A stretch of DNA of 62,736 nucleotides, taken from contig JAKFUL010000009.1 in NCBI GenBank assembly GCA_021732665.1, forward strand, positions 1 to 62,736, written 5' to 3'. The stretch comes from Acetobacteraceae bacterium. Lineage in GTDB: Bacteria; Pseudomonadota; Alphaproteobacteria; Acetobacterales; Acetobacteraceae. Below are positions 16,868-25,190 of the stretch, one piece after another. The position numbers were made by a program, and so were the translations under genes. Within the stretch, counting starts at the first letter, position 1; the number at the start of each line of letters is the position of its first letter. The notes below the pieces were generated by a model, which was not told the origin of the DNA, did not search any database, and worked only from the letters and a program-made list of their open reading frames with translations.

Positions 16868-17278
16868 TCAATGTGTGGTTGCTTCCCTAAGCGTGCCGAC
16901 GGCCCGCTCGAAGCCGCTTTGGTGCTTCCAAGGGTTGCCGCTTCCGGCTTTGCGATACCCTGCGGCACCGCGCTCGACGCCTGCCGAGATGGCGATGCCC
17001 AGCCCCAATTCTGGTCCAAGCCCGGCGAACTCAGCCGGTGGAACGACCAGCGTGAAATCATCCAGCGCAGCGAGGCCCGGGCCGGCACCCGCGCGATCTT
17101 CGGTGATGATGGGCTGGCCAAGGGAATTGCCCACGATCTCGGCCAGGGCACGGGGGAAGATGTCGGTCCCGCCGCCGGGGTTGATGGGCACCACGATGCG
17201 GATGGGACGGTCAGGAAACACGCCCTGTGCCAGGCTTGGGGACATCAGGACCAGAAGCCCGAAAATCACGCGCAACAT
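16868..17278 (-). pseudogene. internally deleted Bug/TctC-family binding protein
   Basis: Reads as a signal peptide (MLRVIFGLLVLMSPSLAQG) and the first Bug motifs FPDRPIRIVVPINPGGGTDI and QPIITEDRAGAG. Then it departs from the family, with only a short LVVPPAEFAGLG piece resembling a Bug C-terminus, and stops after 136 residues instead of about 320. The middle of the protein is missing, so it is most likely a decayed copy. It shares a spacer with the cyclase gene in divergent orientation. Confidence 0.68.
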
Positions 17279-17398
17279 GCGGCAGCATTCAGGAACAGGG
17301 TGGCCAAACTTGGCCCCCGGCGCCCGGCGGCCGCGCTTGCCAAGCCCCGGGTGCCCCTCATACTGCCGGCGAAAACCGAGTTGCCCCAGGAGCCTGCA

Positions 17399-18091
17399 TT
17401 GAAACTCATCGATCTGACGCGCGAGATCACCCACAAGATGCAGCGCCTGCCCAACCACCCCAGCATCGAGCTCTATCCCTTCAGCACGCATGAGGAGAAG
17501 CGGGTGGCCGATGGCTATACCTTCTCGGCGGCGACGATGGTGCTGCACACCGGCGACCATGGCGGCACGCATGTCGATGCGCCGGTGCATTTCGACGAGA
17601 AGCCCGGCGCCAAGACCATCGACGAATTGCCGCTGGAGACATTCTTCACGGAAGCCTTGTGCCTGGACCTGACGCATGTGCCGGACAGGACGGACATCAC
17701 CATCGACCATCTGGAAGCGGCCGAGAAAGCCTCCGGCGTCTCGATCCAGAAGGGCGACACCGTCCTGCTCTACACCGGCTTCTACCAGCGCGCGGCGGGG
17801 ACGGAGGGCTACATCACCGACTTCCCGGGCCTGACCAAGGAAAGCGCGACCTGGCTGGGGGCGAAGGGCATCAACGCCTTCACCGTGGAATCGGTGAGCC
17901 CGGGGCGGCCGGGGCGGAACAATTTCGAGGTGCACCATGTCTGCCGCGACATGGGCTTCACCCATTACGAGGGCGTGGTGAATTTGGACAAGGTGGTGGG
18001 CAAAGGCCGCTTCCGCTTCATCGGCTTCCCGCTGCGGATCAAGGGCGGCACCGGCAGCCCGGTGCGCGCCGTGGCCTGGCTCGACGCGTGA
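17399..18091 (+). CDS. cyclase family protein (kynurenine-formamidase-like metal hydrolase)
   Basis: A 230-residue metal-dependent hydrolase of the cyclase/KynB family. The zinc-binding signature HTGDHGGTHVDAPVHF is intact, preceded by LIDLTREITHKMQRLP and followed by GDTVLLYTGFY, FTVESVSPGRPG and HHVCRDMGFTHYEGVVNLD. Such enzymes open amide or lactone bonds (formylkynurenine, isatin, cyclic amides). The start is TTG 17399 with AGGAG six bases upstream; no ATG gives the family N-terminus. Its stop overlaps the GTG of the amidase gene, so the two likely act on related amide substrates. Substrate is inference. Confidence 0.87.
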   Translation: MKLIDLTREITHKMQRLPNHPSIELYPFSTHEEKRVADGYTFSAATMVLHTGDHGGTHVDAPVHFDEKPGAKTIDELPLETFFTEALCLDLTHVPDRTDITIDHLEAAEKASGVSIQKGDTVLLYTGFYQRAAGTEGYITDFPGLTKESATWLGAKGINAFTVESVSPGRPGRNNFEVHHVCRDMGFTHYEGVVNLDKVVGKGRFRFIGFPLRIKGGTGSPVRAVAWLDA

Positions 18092-19446
18092 GCGCGCTCT
18101 GGGCCGCCACGGCGACCGAGCTCGGCGCGCTCTACGCCGCGGGCGAGACCACGCCCAGCGCCGTGCTGGACGCCGTGCTCGGCCGCATCGCCGCGGTGAA
18201 CGCGGTGCTGAACGCCATCGTCACGCTGGATGAGCCGGGCGCCCGTGCAGCCGCCGCCGCCGCCACCGCCCGCTGGGCGGCAGGTGCCGCGCTGGGGCCG
18301 CTGGATGGCGTGCCGATCACGGTGAAGGACAACCTCCATGTCGGGGCCATGCGGGCGACCTGGGGCAGCGCGCTCTACGCCGAGTACGTAGCGCCCGAGG
18401 ATGACCTGCCGGTCGCCCGCCTGCGCGCGCGCGGCGCGGTGATCCTGGGCAAGACCAACACGCCGGAACTCGCGCTCTCCGGCTACACCGACAACCGGGT
18501 GTTCGGCGCCACCGGCAACCCCTGGGCGCCCGAACTCACCTCCGGCGGCTCCAGCGGCGGCGCGGTCTCGGCCATCGCGGCGGGGCTGGGGGCGCTGGCC
18601 ATCGCCACCGATTCCGGCGGATCGATCCGCCGGCCTTCGGGGTTGGCGGGGGTGGCGGGGCTGAAACCCTCGGCCGGACGGGTGCCGCGGCGCCACGGCT
18701 TCCCCACCCTGACCAACGACCTGCAGGTGATCGGCCCCATCGCCCGCTCGGTGGCCGATCTGAAGCTGGCCTTCGCGGCCATCGCGGCACCCGTGGTGGA
18801 GATGGCGGTGCCGGCGCGGCTGCGCATCGGCGTGGTCGCGACCTATCCCGGCGCGCCGATGGACCCGGCGGTCGCCGCCGCCTTCGCCCAATCCTGCGCC
18901 GTGCTGCGCGGGTTGGGCCATGCGCTGGAAGACATCGCCTGCCCCTGGGATGCCGACGAGGCAGCCGAGATTTTTGCCGCCCTCGCCGCTGGCGGCGCCG
19001 CCCGGGCGCTCACCCCCTTCCCGAACTGGGAAGACGCCTGCATGCCCAATGTCGCCGCCACGGTGAAGGCCGGCCTCGCCCGCAGCGCCATCCAGCACGT
19101 GCAGGCCATCGACGCGCTGACCGCCTTCCGCTGGCGGGTGGCCGATGCGCTGGCCGGCTTCGACATCATCGCCACCCCCGCCTCGCCTTCCCTGGCCTGG
19201 CCGAAGCGCGAGCCCTTTCCGGCGATGGTCGACGGCCAAGCCACGACGGGCAAGACCGCCTCGGTCTTCTCCACCGCCATCAACTGCGCGGGGCTGGCGG
19301 CGCTGGTCTTGCCGATGCCGGTTCTGCCCGGCGCGCTGCCGGCCGGGATGCAATTGGTGGCCGCGCGCATGCCGGAGGAGGCGCTGCTTGATCTTGGGGG
19401 GGCCTTCGAAGCGGCATCGCCCTGGCCAAGGCTGGCGCCGATTTAA
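18088..19446 (+). CDS. amidase signature family protein
   Basis: A 452-residue amidase signature enzyme. The Ser-cisSer-Lys triad is visible: VPITVKDNLHVG gives the lysine, ELTSGGSSGGAVSAIA the cis-serine region and IATDSGGSIRRPSGLAGVAG the nucleophile region. It hydrolyses C-N amide bonds; substrate not predictable. Start is GTG 18088, overlapping the cyclase stop by 4 bp. Downstream, 19447-19851 holds no clear gene. Confidence 0.9.
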   Translation: MSALWAATATELGALYAAGETTPSAVLDAVLGRIAAVNAVLNAIVTLDEPGARAAAAAATARWAAGAALGPLDGVPITVKDNLHVGAMRATWGSALYAEYVAPEDDLPVARLRARGAVILGKTNTPELALSGYTDNRVFGATGNPWAPELTSGGSSGGAVSAIAAGLGALAIATDSGGSIRRPSGLAGVAGLKPSAGRVPRRHGFPTLTNDLQVIGPIARSVADLKLAFAAIAAPVVEMAVPARLRIGVVATYPGAPMDPAVAAAFAQSCAVLRGLGHALEDIACPWDADEAAEIFAALAAGGAARALTPFPNWEDACMPNVAATVKAGLARSAIQHVQAIDALTAFRWRVADALAGFDIIATPASPSLAWPKREPFPAMVDGQATTGKTASVFSTAINCAGLAALVLPMPVLPGALPAGMQLVAARMPEEALLDLGGAFEAASPWPRLAPI

Positions 19447-19851
19447 CTGCCGAGGCGGCGGCCCGACAGCCGTCGAAGGCCTGCAACGCCGCCAGATCCC
19501 CCTCCGAAAACGTCCCCCGCGCGGCATTGGCGCAGATCAGCTGTGGAGCAGCACCCAAACGGCCCCCCACTCAAAACCGACCGGAACTGGTTGATTTGGA
19601 AGGAGAAATCTCGTTCGAGGTGAGGTACCGATCGGCGCCGATCAGGCTTCCTGTCATCGACAGAATTCACACATTACATCAATGAATTGGCCCACGCTGA
19701 GCATGGGGTCCCACTTCGATGTCGATACACAGCCAGCGCTCACGGAGCCGTTTCCGGTGGAGTGGGGGAGGCAATAGCGCCAAAGCGCGCGCAGATTGCG
19801 ATTGTCCAAGCCAAGGGGTCGTTCCAGAATCGGACCGCCCCCATGCCGCCA
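19447..19851. other. intergenic region with no intact gene, possible mobile-element debris
   Basis: About 405 bp between the convergent amidase and ABC-transporter genes. Minus-strand pieces such as GGRLGAAPQLICANAARGTF and a separate RKRLRERWLCIDIEVGPHAQ are protein-like but have no proper starts and change frame. Base composition around 19580-19690 is less GC-rich. I suspect decayed insertion-sequence debris, but no transposase motif or terminal repeat can be shown. Confidence 0.35.
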
Positions 19852-20769
19852 CTATGCCAGATGACACGCGACGCCGTGGCGCAGAACCGGTGCAGGCCCC
19901 TCTCGACAAGCCTCCCGGGCAACGGCGCAGCGTGGGTGGAAGGGGCAACCCGATGGCGGCGCAGCCGGGTTCGGTGCATCCCCCTCCAGGACCACCCCGC
20001 CACCGCCAAGCCGCGGAACGGATGCCAGCAACGCTCGCGTATAGGGATGCCGCGGGCTGCTCAGGACCGCATCGATCGCGCCCTGCTCCACCACGCGGCC
20101 GAGATACATGACCGCCACCTGCTCGCAGACCTGCCGCACGACAGCCAGGTTGTGGCTGATGAACAGGTAGGCCAGGCCGCGCTGGCGCCGTAGCCCCTCC
20201 AGCAATTCCAGCACCTGCGCCTGCACCGAGACATCGAGTGCCGAGGTCGGCTCGTCGAGGATCAGCAGCCGGGGTTCCAGCGCCAGCGCCCGGGCGATGC
20301 AGACGCGCTGCTTTTGGCCGCCGGACAGCTCATGCGGGTAGCGGTGCAGGAAATCCCCGGGCAGGCCGACCTCGGCGAGCAGTGCCGGTACCCGTGCGCG
20401 GGGGTCATGGCCATGAATGCGCAGCGGCTCGGCCACGGCATCCGCCACGCTCAGCCGCGGGTCAAGTGCCGCCGATGGGTTCTGGTGGATGAGCTGCATG
20501 CGGGCGCGCAGCGGGCGCAGCGCGGCCTCGGGCAGCGCCGTGATGTCTCGCCCCTCGAAGAGGATGCGCCCGGCCGAGAGCGGGATGAGGCGCAGCAACA
20601 GCCGCGCCAGGGTGGATTTGCCGCAGCCGCTTTCACCGACGACGCCGAGCGCGCCACCCTTATCGAGGCTGAGATCCACGCCTGCCACCGCCGCCACCCG
20701 GCTGGCGCGGCGAAAGGCGGTGGCCCGGGTGGCATAGGTCTTCGCGAGGCCGGAGGCATGCAGCAGCAT
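19852..20769 (-). CDS. peptide-type ABC transporter ATP-binding protein (DppF-like)
   Basis: A 305-residue ABC ATPase with Walker A GVVGESGCGKST, Q-loop LIHQNPSAALDPRLSV, signature ELSGGQKQRVCIARAL, Walker B LLILDEPTSALDV and H-loop ISHNLAVV. The C-terminal oligopeptide/dipeptide extension with its cysteine cluster (GCPFHPRCAVAREAC) is present. Last gene of the hyuAB-dpp operon; starts 3 bp after the DppD-like stop. Pairs with the DppD-like ATPase to power import. Confidence 0.93.
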   Translation of the reverse strand: MLLHASGLAKTYATRATAFRRASRVAAVAGVDLSLDKGGALGVVGESGCGKSTLARLLLRLIPLSAGRILFEGRDITALPEAALRPLRARMQLIHQNPSAALDPRLSVADAVAEPLRIHGHDPRARVPALLAEVGLPGDFLHRYPHELSGGQKQRVCIARALALEPRLLILDEPTSALDVSVQAQVLELLEGLRRQRGLAYLFISHNLAVVRQVCEQVAVMYLGRVVEQGAIDAVLSSPRHPYTRALLASVPRLGGGGVVLEGDAPNPAAPPSGCPFHPRCAVAREACREGPAPVLRHGVACHLA

Positions 20770-20771
20770 CC

Positions 20772-21755
20772 TCACACCTCCGCGTGATGGCAGGCCACGG
20801 CCCGGCCGGGGAGCAATTCCCGCAAGCCCGGCTTTTCGGTGGCGCAAAGCGCGCTGGCACGGTCACAGCGCGGGTGGAAGCGGCAGCCGGGCGGCGGCGA
20901 GCGCAGGCTGGGGATGCCGCCCGGGATACCGCGCGGCCGCGGCCCGTGGCTGTCCAGCTCGGGCACCGCGGCCAGCAGGCCCCGTGTGTAGGGGTGCAGC
21001 GGACGCGCCAGTAGATATGCCGTTGGCGCATCCTCGACGATGTTGCCGGCATACATCACCACCGTCCGGGCGCAGGCGGCGGCGATCACGCCCAGATCAT
21101 GGCTGATCAGCATGAGCGTCAGGCCGCGCTCGCGCACCAGGCCCGCAATCAGCGCCAGCACCTGCGCCTGGACCGTGACGTCGAGTGCCGTCGTGGGTTC
21201 ATCCGCCACCAGCAGCGCCGGATCGCCCGAAAGCGCCATGGCGATCAGCACGCGCTGGCGCATGCCGCCCGAAAGCTGGTGCGGGTGGCTGGCCAGCAGG
21301 CGCGGCGCATCCGCGAGGCCGACGGCGGCCAGCAGCGTCGCCGCCCTGTCACGCGCAGCATCACGTGGCCGGGCGCGGCCGGTGGCGCCGTCCTGTCCGC
21401 GGATGGCATCCTCCATCTGGGTGCCGATGGAGAGCAGCGGGTTCAGGTAGCTCGCCGGGTCCTGGAAGATCATGGCGATGCGGCGGCCGCGCAGGGCGCG
21501 CAGGCGGGCAGGGGGCATCGCCAGCACATCCTCGCCCTCGAAGCGGATATGGCCCGAGACCACCCGTGCCGGCGGGCTGGGGTTCAGCCGCAGCAGGCTG
21601 CGGGCCAGCACCGATTTGCCGCAGCCACTCTCTCCCACCACACCCAGCGTCTCGCCGGCGTGCAATTCCAACGCGATGCCGTCCAGCACATGGGCGGTGC
21701 CGTCAAAACCGTCAAAGGCCAGGCGGTAATCCTGGATGGCCAGAAGCGGCGTCAT
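20772..21755 (-). CDS. peptide-type ABC transporter ATP-binding protein (DppD-like)
   Basis: A 327-residue ABC ATPase: Walker A GVVGESGCGKSV, Q-loop MIFQDPASYLNPLLSI, signature QLSGGMRQRVLIAMAL, Walker B LLVADEPTTALDV, H-loop LISHDLGVIA. It carries the oligopeptide-transporter C-terminal extension (PPGCRFHPRCDRASALC). Start ATG 21755 overlaps the DppC-like stop by 4 bp (ATGA). Dpp-type transporters need two different ATPases, and this is the first of the pair. Confidence 0.93.
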   Translation of the reverse strand: MTPLLAIQDYRLAFDGFDGTAHVLDGIALELHAGETLGVVGESGCGKSVLARSLLRLNPSPPARVVSGHIRFEGEDVLAMPPARLRALRGRRIAMIFQDPASYLNPLLSIGTQMEDAIRGQDGATGRARPRDAARDRAATLLAAVGLADAPRLLASHPHQLSGGMRQRVLIAMALSGDPALLVADEPTTALDVTVQAQVLALIAGLVRERGLTLMLISHDLGVIAAACARTVVMYAGNIVEDAPTAYLLARPLHPYTRGLLAAVPELDSHGPRPRGIPGGIPSLRSPPPGCRFHPRCDRASALCATEKPGLRELLPGRAVACHHAEV

Positions 21756-22606
21756 CCCCGGTTGCTCTTCGGGTCGAGGATGTCGCGCAGCCCATCGCCC
21801 AGCAGGTTGAAGCCGAGCACGGCGGCGTAGATGAAGGCGCCCGGAAAAATCGCATACCACCACCAATCCGGCAGGTAGCCGCGGGCGATGGAGATCATCG
21901 CACCCCATTCGGGTGTGGGCGGCCGCGCGCCCAGCCCCAGGAAGCCGAGCGAGGCGACGGCCAGGATGGCCTGGCCGATATCCATGCTCATCTTCACGAT
22001 CAGCGGCGAAATGCTGTTGGGCAGCACATGCCGCCAGAGGATGCGCGTGGTGGTCGCACCCGCAACGCGCGCGGCCTCGATATAGGGCTCGGAGCGGATG
22101 GACAGTGCCTTGGACTCCGCCAATCGCACATAGCCCGGCCACCAGACCAGAATCAGCGCGATCATCGCATTGACAATGCCAGCCCCAAGCGCCGCCACCA
22201 GCGCGATGGCCAGGACGAGGCCAGGCACGGAGAGAAACAGGTCGGTCAGGCGCATGATCGCCTCGCGCAGCGGCCCGCCCACCAGCCCCGCCAGGATGCC
22301 CAGCGGCACACCGATGAGGGCGGCGCTCAGCGTGATGCCAATACCCACCAGCAACGACACCCGCGCGCCGATGATGACGCGGGTGAGGATGTCGAGCCCC
22401 ACCTCATCCGTGCCGAACCAATGCGCCGCCGAGGGTGGCTGCAACTTGTTGGCGAGGTTGATGCCGCCCGCGACATGGTCGGGATAGGGCACGATCCAGG
22501 GGCCGATCAGCGCCAGCGTCACGATCGATACCACCAGCGCGATGCCGAGCATGGAGGCGAAGGAGCGCGTCAGCAGCCATACGGCAAGGCGAAGCTTGCG
22601 GGTCAT
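21752..22606 (-). CDS. peptide-type ABC transporter permease (DppC-like)
   Basis: A 284-residue inner-membrane permease with about six transmembrane helices. The N-terminal OppC-type segment (HWFGTDEVGLDILTRVIIGA) and the ATPase-coupling EAA loop (YIEAARVAGATTTRILWRH) are clear. Start ATG 22606 overlaps the DppB-like stop and its own stop overlaps the DppD-like start. Partner of the DppB-like permease in the transport pore. Confidence 0.93.
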   Translation of the reverse strand: MTRKLRLAVWLLTRSFASMLGIALVVSIVTLALIGPWIVPYPDHVAGGINLANKLQPPSAAHWFGTDEVGLDILTRVIIGARVSLLVGIGITLSAALIGVPLGILAGLVGGPLREAIMRLTDLFLSVPGLVLAIALVAALGAGIVNAMIALILVWWPGYVRLAESKALSIRSEPYIEAARVAGATTTRILWRHVLPNSISPLIVKMSMDIGQAILAVASLGFLGLGARPPTPEWGAMISIARGYLPDWWWYAIFPGAFIYAAVLGFNLLGDGLRDILDPKSNRG

Positions 22607-23625
22607 CAGCCCTCCCGCAGCCGCGGGTCGAGCACGCCATAGAGCAGGTCCACAATCAAATTCGCCACCATGAAGTTCAGGCCGACGATGAGGGTGACGC
22701 CCATCACAGGCTTGAAATCGCCCGCGATGGCCGAGGAGACGGCGTAGAGGCCGATGCCCGGCCAGTCGAATACCGTCTCGACCAGGACGGTGCTGCTCAT
22801 CATCCAGCCCCAGCGCAGGCCGATGATGGCCAGCGTTGGCAGCATGGCGTTGCGCAGCGCATGGACACAGACAATACGCCACGGGTTCACGCCATGCGCC
22901 TGGGCCGACATCACGTAGTCGGCGCGCAGCGCCTCCACCATCTCCGCCCGGTTCACCCGCAGGATGGACGCCATGCAGGGGAAGGAGAGCACGATTGCGG
23001 GCAAGACGATGTAGGACAGCCCCTCGCGGAACACGCCCCATTGGCCACGCAGCAACGCATCGGTGAGCAACAGGCCGGTGATCGGGTCGGGCGGTTCCGT
23101 CATCACCGAAAGCCGGCCGCTGGTGGGCAGCCAGCCCAGCCCGGTGGCGAAGCCAAGCTGCAACAGCAACCCGAACCAGAAAGGCGGCAGGGCGATGCCG
23201 GAGACGGCAAAGATGCGTGTCAGATGATCGACCCAGCGATCCTTCATCAGGGCCGAAAGCACGCCGAGCGGCACGCCAATGGCCAGGCCGATCAGCATCG
23301 CCAGCAGGCAGAGCTCCAGCGTGGCCGGAAAATAGCGCGCCAGATCCTGCCCCACGCTGCGGCCGGTGGCGATGGAGCGGCCGAATTCACCCTGTGCGAG
23401 GTCGCTGACATAGCGCCAGAACTGCTCGTGCAGCGGCCGGTCGAGGCCATAGTCGCGCCGCGCCTGTTCGATCTGCGAACGGCCGGCATCCGGCCCTGCC
23501 GCCAGCGCCGCCGGATCATTGGGCGCCACATTGGCGATGACAAAGGTCAGACACACCAGCCCGAACAGCATGATGCCCGCGAGCGCCACGCGGCGAAGGA
23601 GATAGGCGGTCAGGCGTCGATCCAC
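22606..23625 (-). CDS. peptide-type ABC transporter permease (DppB-like)
   Basis: A 339-residue inner-membrane permease with the family N-terminus (LLRRVALAGIMLFGLVCLTF), the YGLDRPLHEQFWRYV periplasmic segment typical of DppB/OppB, and an EAA-type loop around YVMSAQAHGVNPWRIVCVHAL. Six transmembrane helices expected. Its start overlaps the end of the binding-protein gene by 16 bp, consistent with translational coupling in the operon. Confidence 0.93.
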   Translation of the reverse strand: MDRRLTAYLLRRVALAGIMLFGLVCLTFVIANVAPNDPAALAAGPDAGRSQIEQARRDYGLDRPLHEQFWRYVSDLAQGEFGRSIATGRSVGQDLARYFPATLELCLLAMLIGLAIGVPLGVLSALMKDRWVDHLTRIFAVSGIALPPFWFGLLLQLGFATGLGWLPTSGRLSVMTEPPDPITGLLLTDALLRGQWGVFREGLSYIVLPAIVLSFPCMASILRVNRAEMVEALRADYVMSAQAHGVNPWRIVCVHALRNAMLPTLAIIGLRWGWMMSSTVLVETVFDWPGIGLYAVSSAIAGDFKPVMGVTLIVGLNFMVANLIVDLLYGVLDPRLREG

Positions 23626-25190
23626 ATCGGATAGAGATCCACCTCGCCCGAAAGCCGCACAGGGCTGAAGGAGAAGCCCTTCACATAGTCCCGCATGGCC
23701 CAGAGCCGGTTGGCGAGCATGCCGAAGATCTCCGGCTGGTCGGCGACGATACGGCGCTGGATCTCGGCGTAGATGTCCATACGCCTGGCGGTGTCGCCCT
23801 CCGCCCGCGCGGCTTCGATCATCCGCCAGACCTCGGGGTTCTCGTAGTGGCTCATGCCATAGAACAGGCCCCAGGAATCGCGGTGATACTGGTAGGCCAC
23901 CGTATCGGGGTCCGTCCCCACCGGCGTGACGTAGACCGAGGTCATGTTCGGCGCCGTCTCGGGCCTGGAGCCACGGCTGACCATGGTGGTCCAGGGCTGG
24001 CCCACGATGTTCACGGCGATATTGAGCGCGCGCAGGCTGTCAAGCAGCGAGAGGCCGATGCGTCGCGCATCCTCCAGCCCCTGCACATACACGTATTCGA
24101 GCGTGATGCCGCCATTGGGGAAGCGGCTGCGCGCCAGGTATTCCCGCGCCTTCACGAGGTCACGGCGGGGAATGCCCGGCACGTCGATATGCCCGGCCAT
24201 CGCCGGCGGGAACGGGCTGGTCTGCAACACGGCCGAGCCATTGTGGATGGTGATCAGGCTGTCATAGTCGAAGGCATAGGCGATGGCCTTGCGCAGGTTG
24301 ATATCCGCCGTCGGCCCCTGCTGCGTGTTGAATTTGATGCCAAAGGTTGTGGCGCCGGGATGGTCCTCGATGCGGATGCCGGGCAGGCGCTGCAACTGGC
24401 CGATATCATCGGGCGAGAGGTTGGTGATGGCGTCCGCCTCGCGCCGTTGCAGCGCGGCCCGGCGGGGTGCTGCCTCGCGAATGATGCGGTAGATGATGCC
24501 GGAGAGGCGCGCGGGCTCGCCCATCGGCCAGCCCTTCCAGTAATCCGGCACCGTATCGAGATGGATCAGCGCATTGCCGTCGAACCGGCGCAGCCTGAAG
24601 GGGCCGGAGCCGGCGCCATTCTCGGTCATCCAGCGGCGGCCCATGTCGCCATCCACCGCATTTGCCATGACCAGGCGCGGGTTCACGATGTACCACCAGG
24701 GCACGTAGGAGAGGAACGGCGCGAAAGGCCGGTCGAGCGTGAAGCGCACGGTGCGCGCATCCACCGCCGTGATGTTCTCGGGCCGCAGGAAGTCCTTCAA
24801 CATCCAGGCGACGCCGGCATTCAGCCGCAGCGCGCGCTCGAAGGAAAAACGCACGGCTTCCGCATCCACCGGGCTGCCATCATGGAATTTGGCGTTGGCG
24901 ACCAAGTGGAAGGTGTAGGTAAGGCCATCGGGCGAGGCCTCATGCCGTTCGGCCAGCCAGGGCACGATGCGCGGCGGCGAGCCCTCATATTTCAGCAGCG
25001 CGTCATAGACCGCCTGCTGCACCATGCGGGTGGACCAGTCATAGCGGATATGCGGATCCAGCACCGGCACCGCCTGGTTGCCGGAAAAGACCAGCACCTT
25101 GCGCGCCCCATCGCGCTCGAAGGCGAAGCTGGTGCCGGGGGTGAGTGCGAGAGCAGTGAGAATGTGGCGGCGGCTGTGCATGTCAGTCAT
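23610..25190 (-). CDS. ABC transporter substrate-binding protein, family 5 (peptide type)
   Basis: A 526-residue periplasmic binding protein (SBP_bac_5). An N-terminal signal follows SRRHILTALALTPGTSFA and may use the Tat pathway (SRRHIL). Domain features include YDALLKYEG, WLAERHEASPDGLTYTFHL, KFHDGSPVDAEAVRFSFERA and LRKAIAYAFDYDSLI. The family binds peptides, nickel chelates, opines or glycosides. Its start overlaps the end of the fused hydantoinase gene by 8 bp. That link suggests a cyclic amide or pyroglutamyl/gamma-glutamyl compound as ligand; this is inference. Confidence 0.91.
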   Translation of the reverse strand: MTDMHSRRHILTALALTPGTSFAFERDGARKVLVFSGNQAVPVLDPHIRYDWSTRMVQQAVYDALLKYEGSPPRIVPWLAERHEASPDGLTYTFHLVANAKFHDGSPVDAEAVRFSFERALRLNAGVAWMLKDFLRPENITAVDARTVRFTLDRPFAPFLSYVPWWYIVNPRLVMANAVDGDMGRRWMTENGAGSGPFRLRRFDGNALIHLDTVPDYWKGWPMGEPARLSGIIYRIIREAAPRRAALQRREADAITNLSPDDIGQLQRLPGIRIEDHPGATTFGIKFNTQQGPTADINLRKAIAYAFDYDSLITIHNGSAVLQTSPFPPAMAGHIDVPGIPRRDLVKAREYLARSRFPNGGITLEYVYVQGLEDARRIGLSLLDSLRALNIAVNIVGQPWTTMVSRGSRPETAPNMTSVYVTPVGTDPDTVAYQYHRDSWGLFYGMSHYENPEVWRMIEAARAEGDTARRMDIYAEIQRRIVADQPEIFGMLANRLWAMRDYVKGFSFSPVRLSGEVDLYPMWIDA

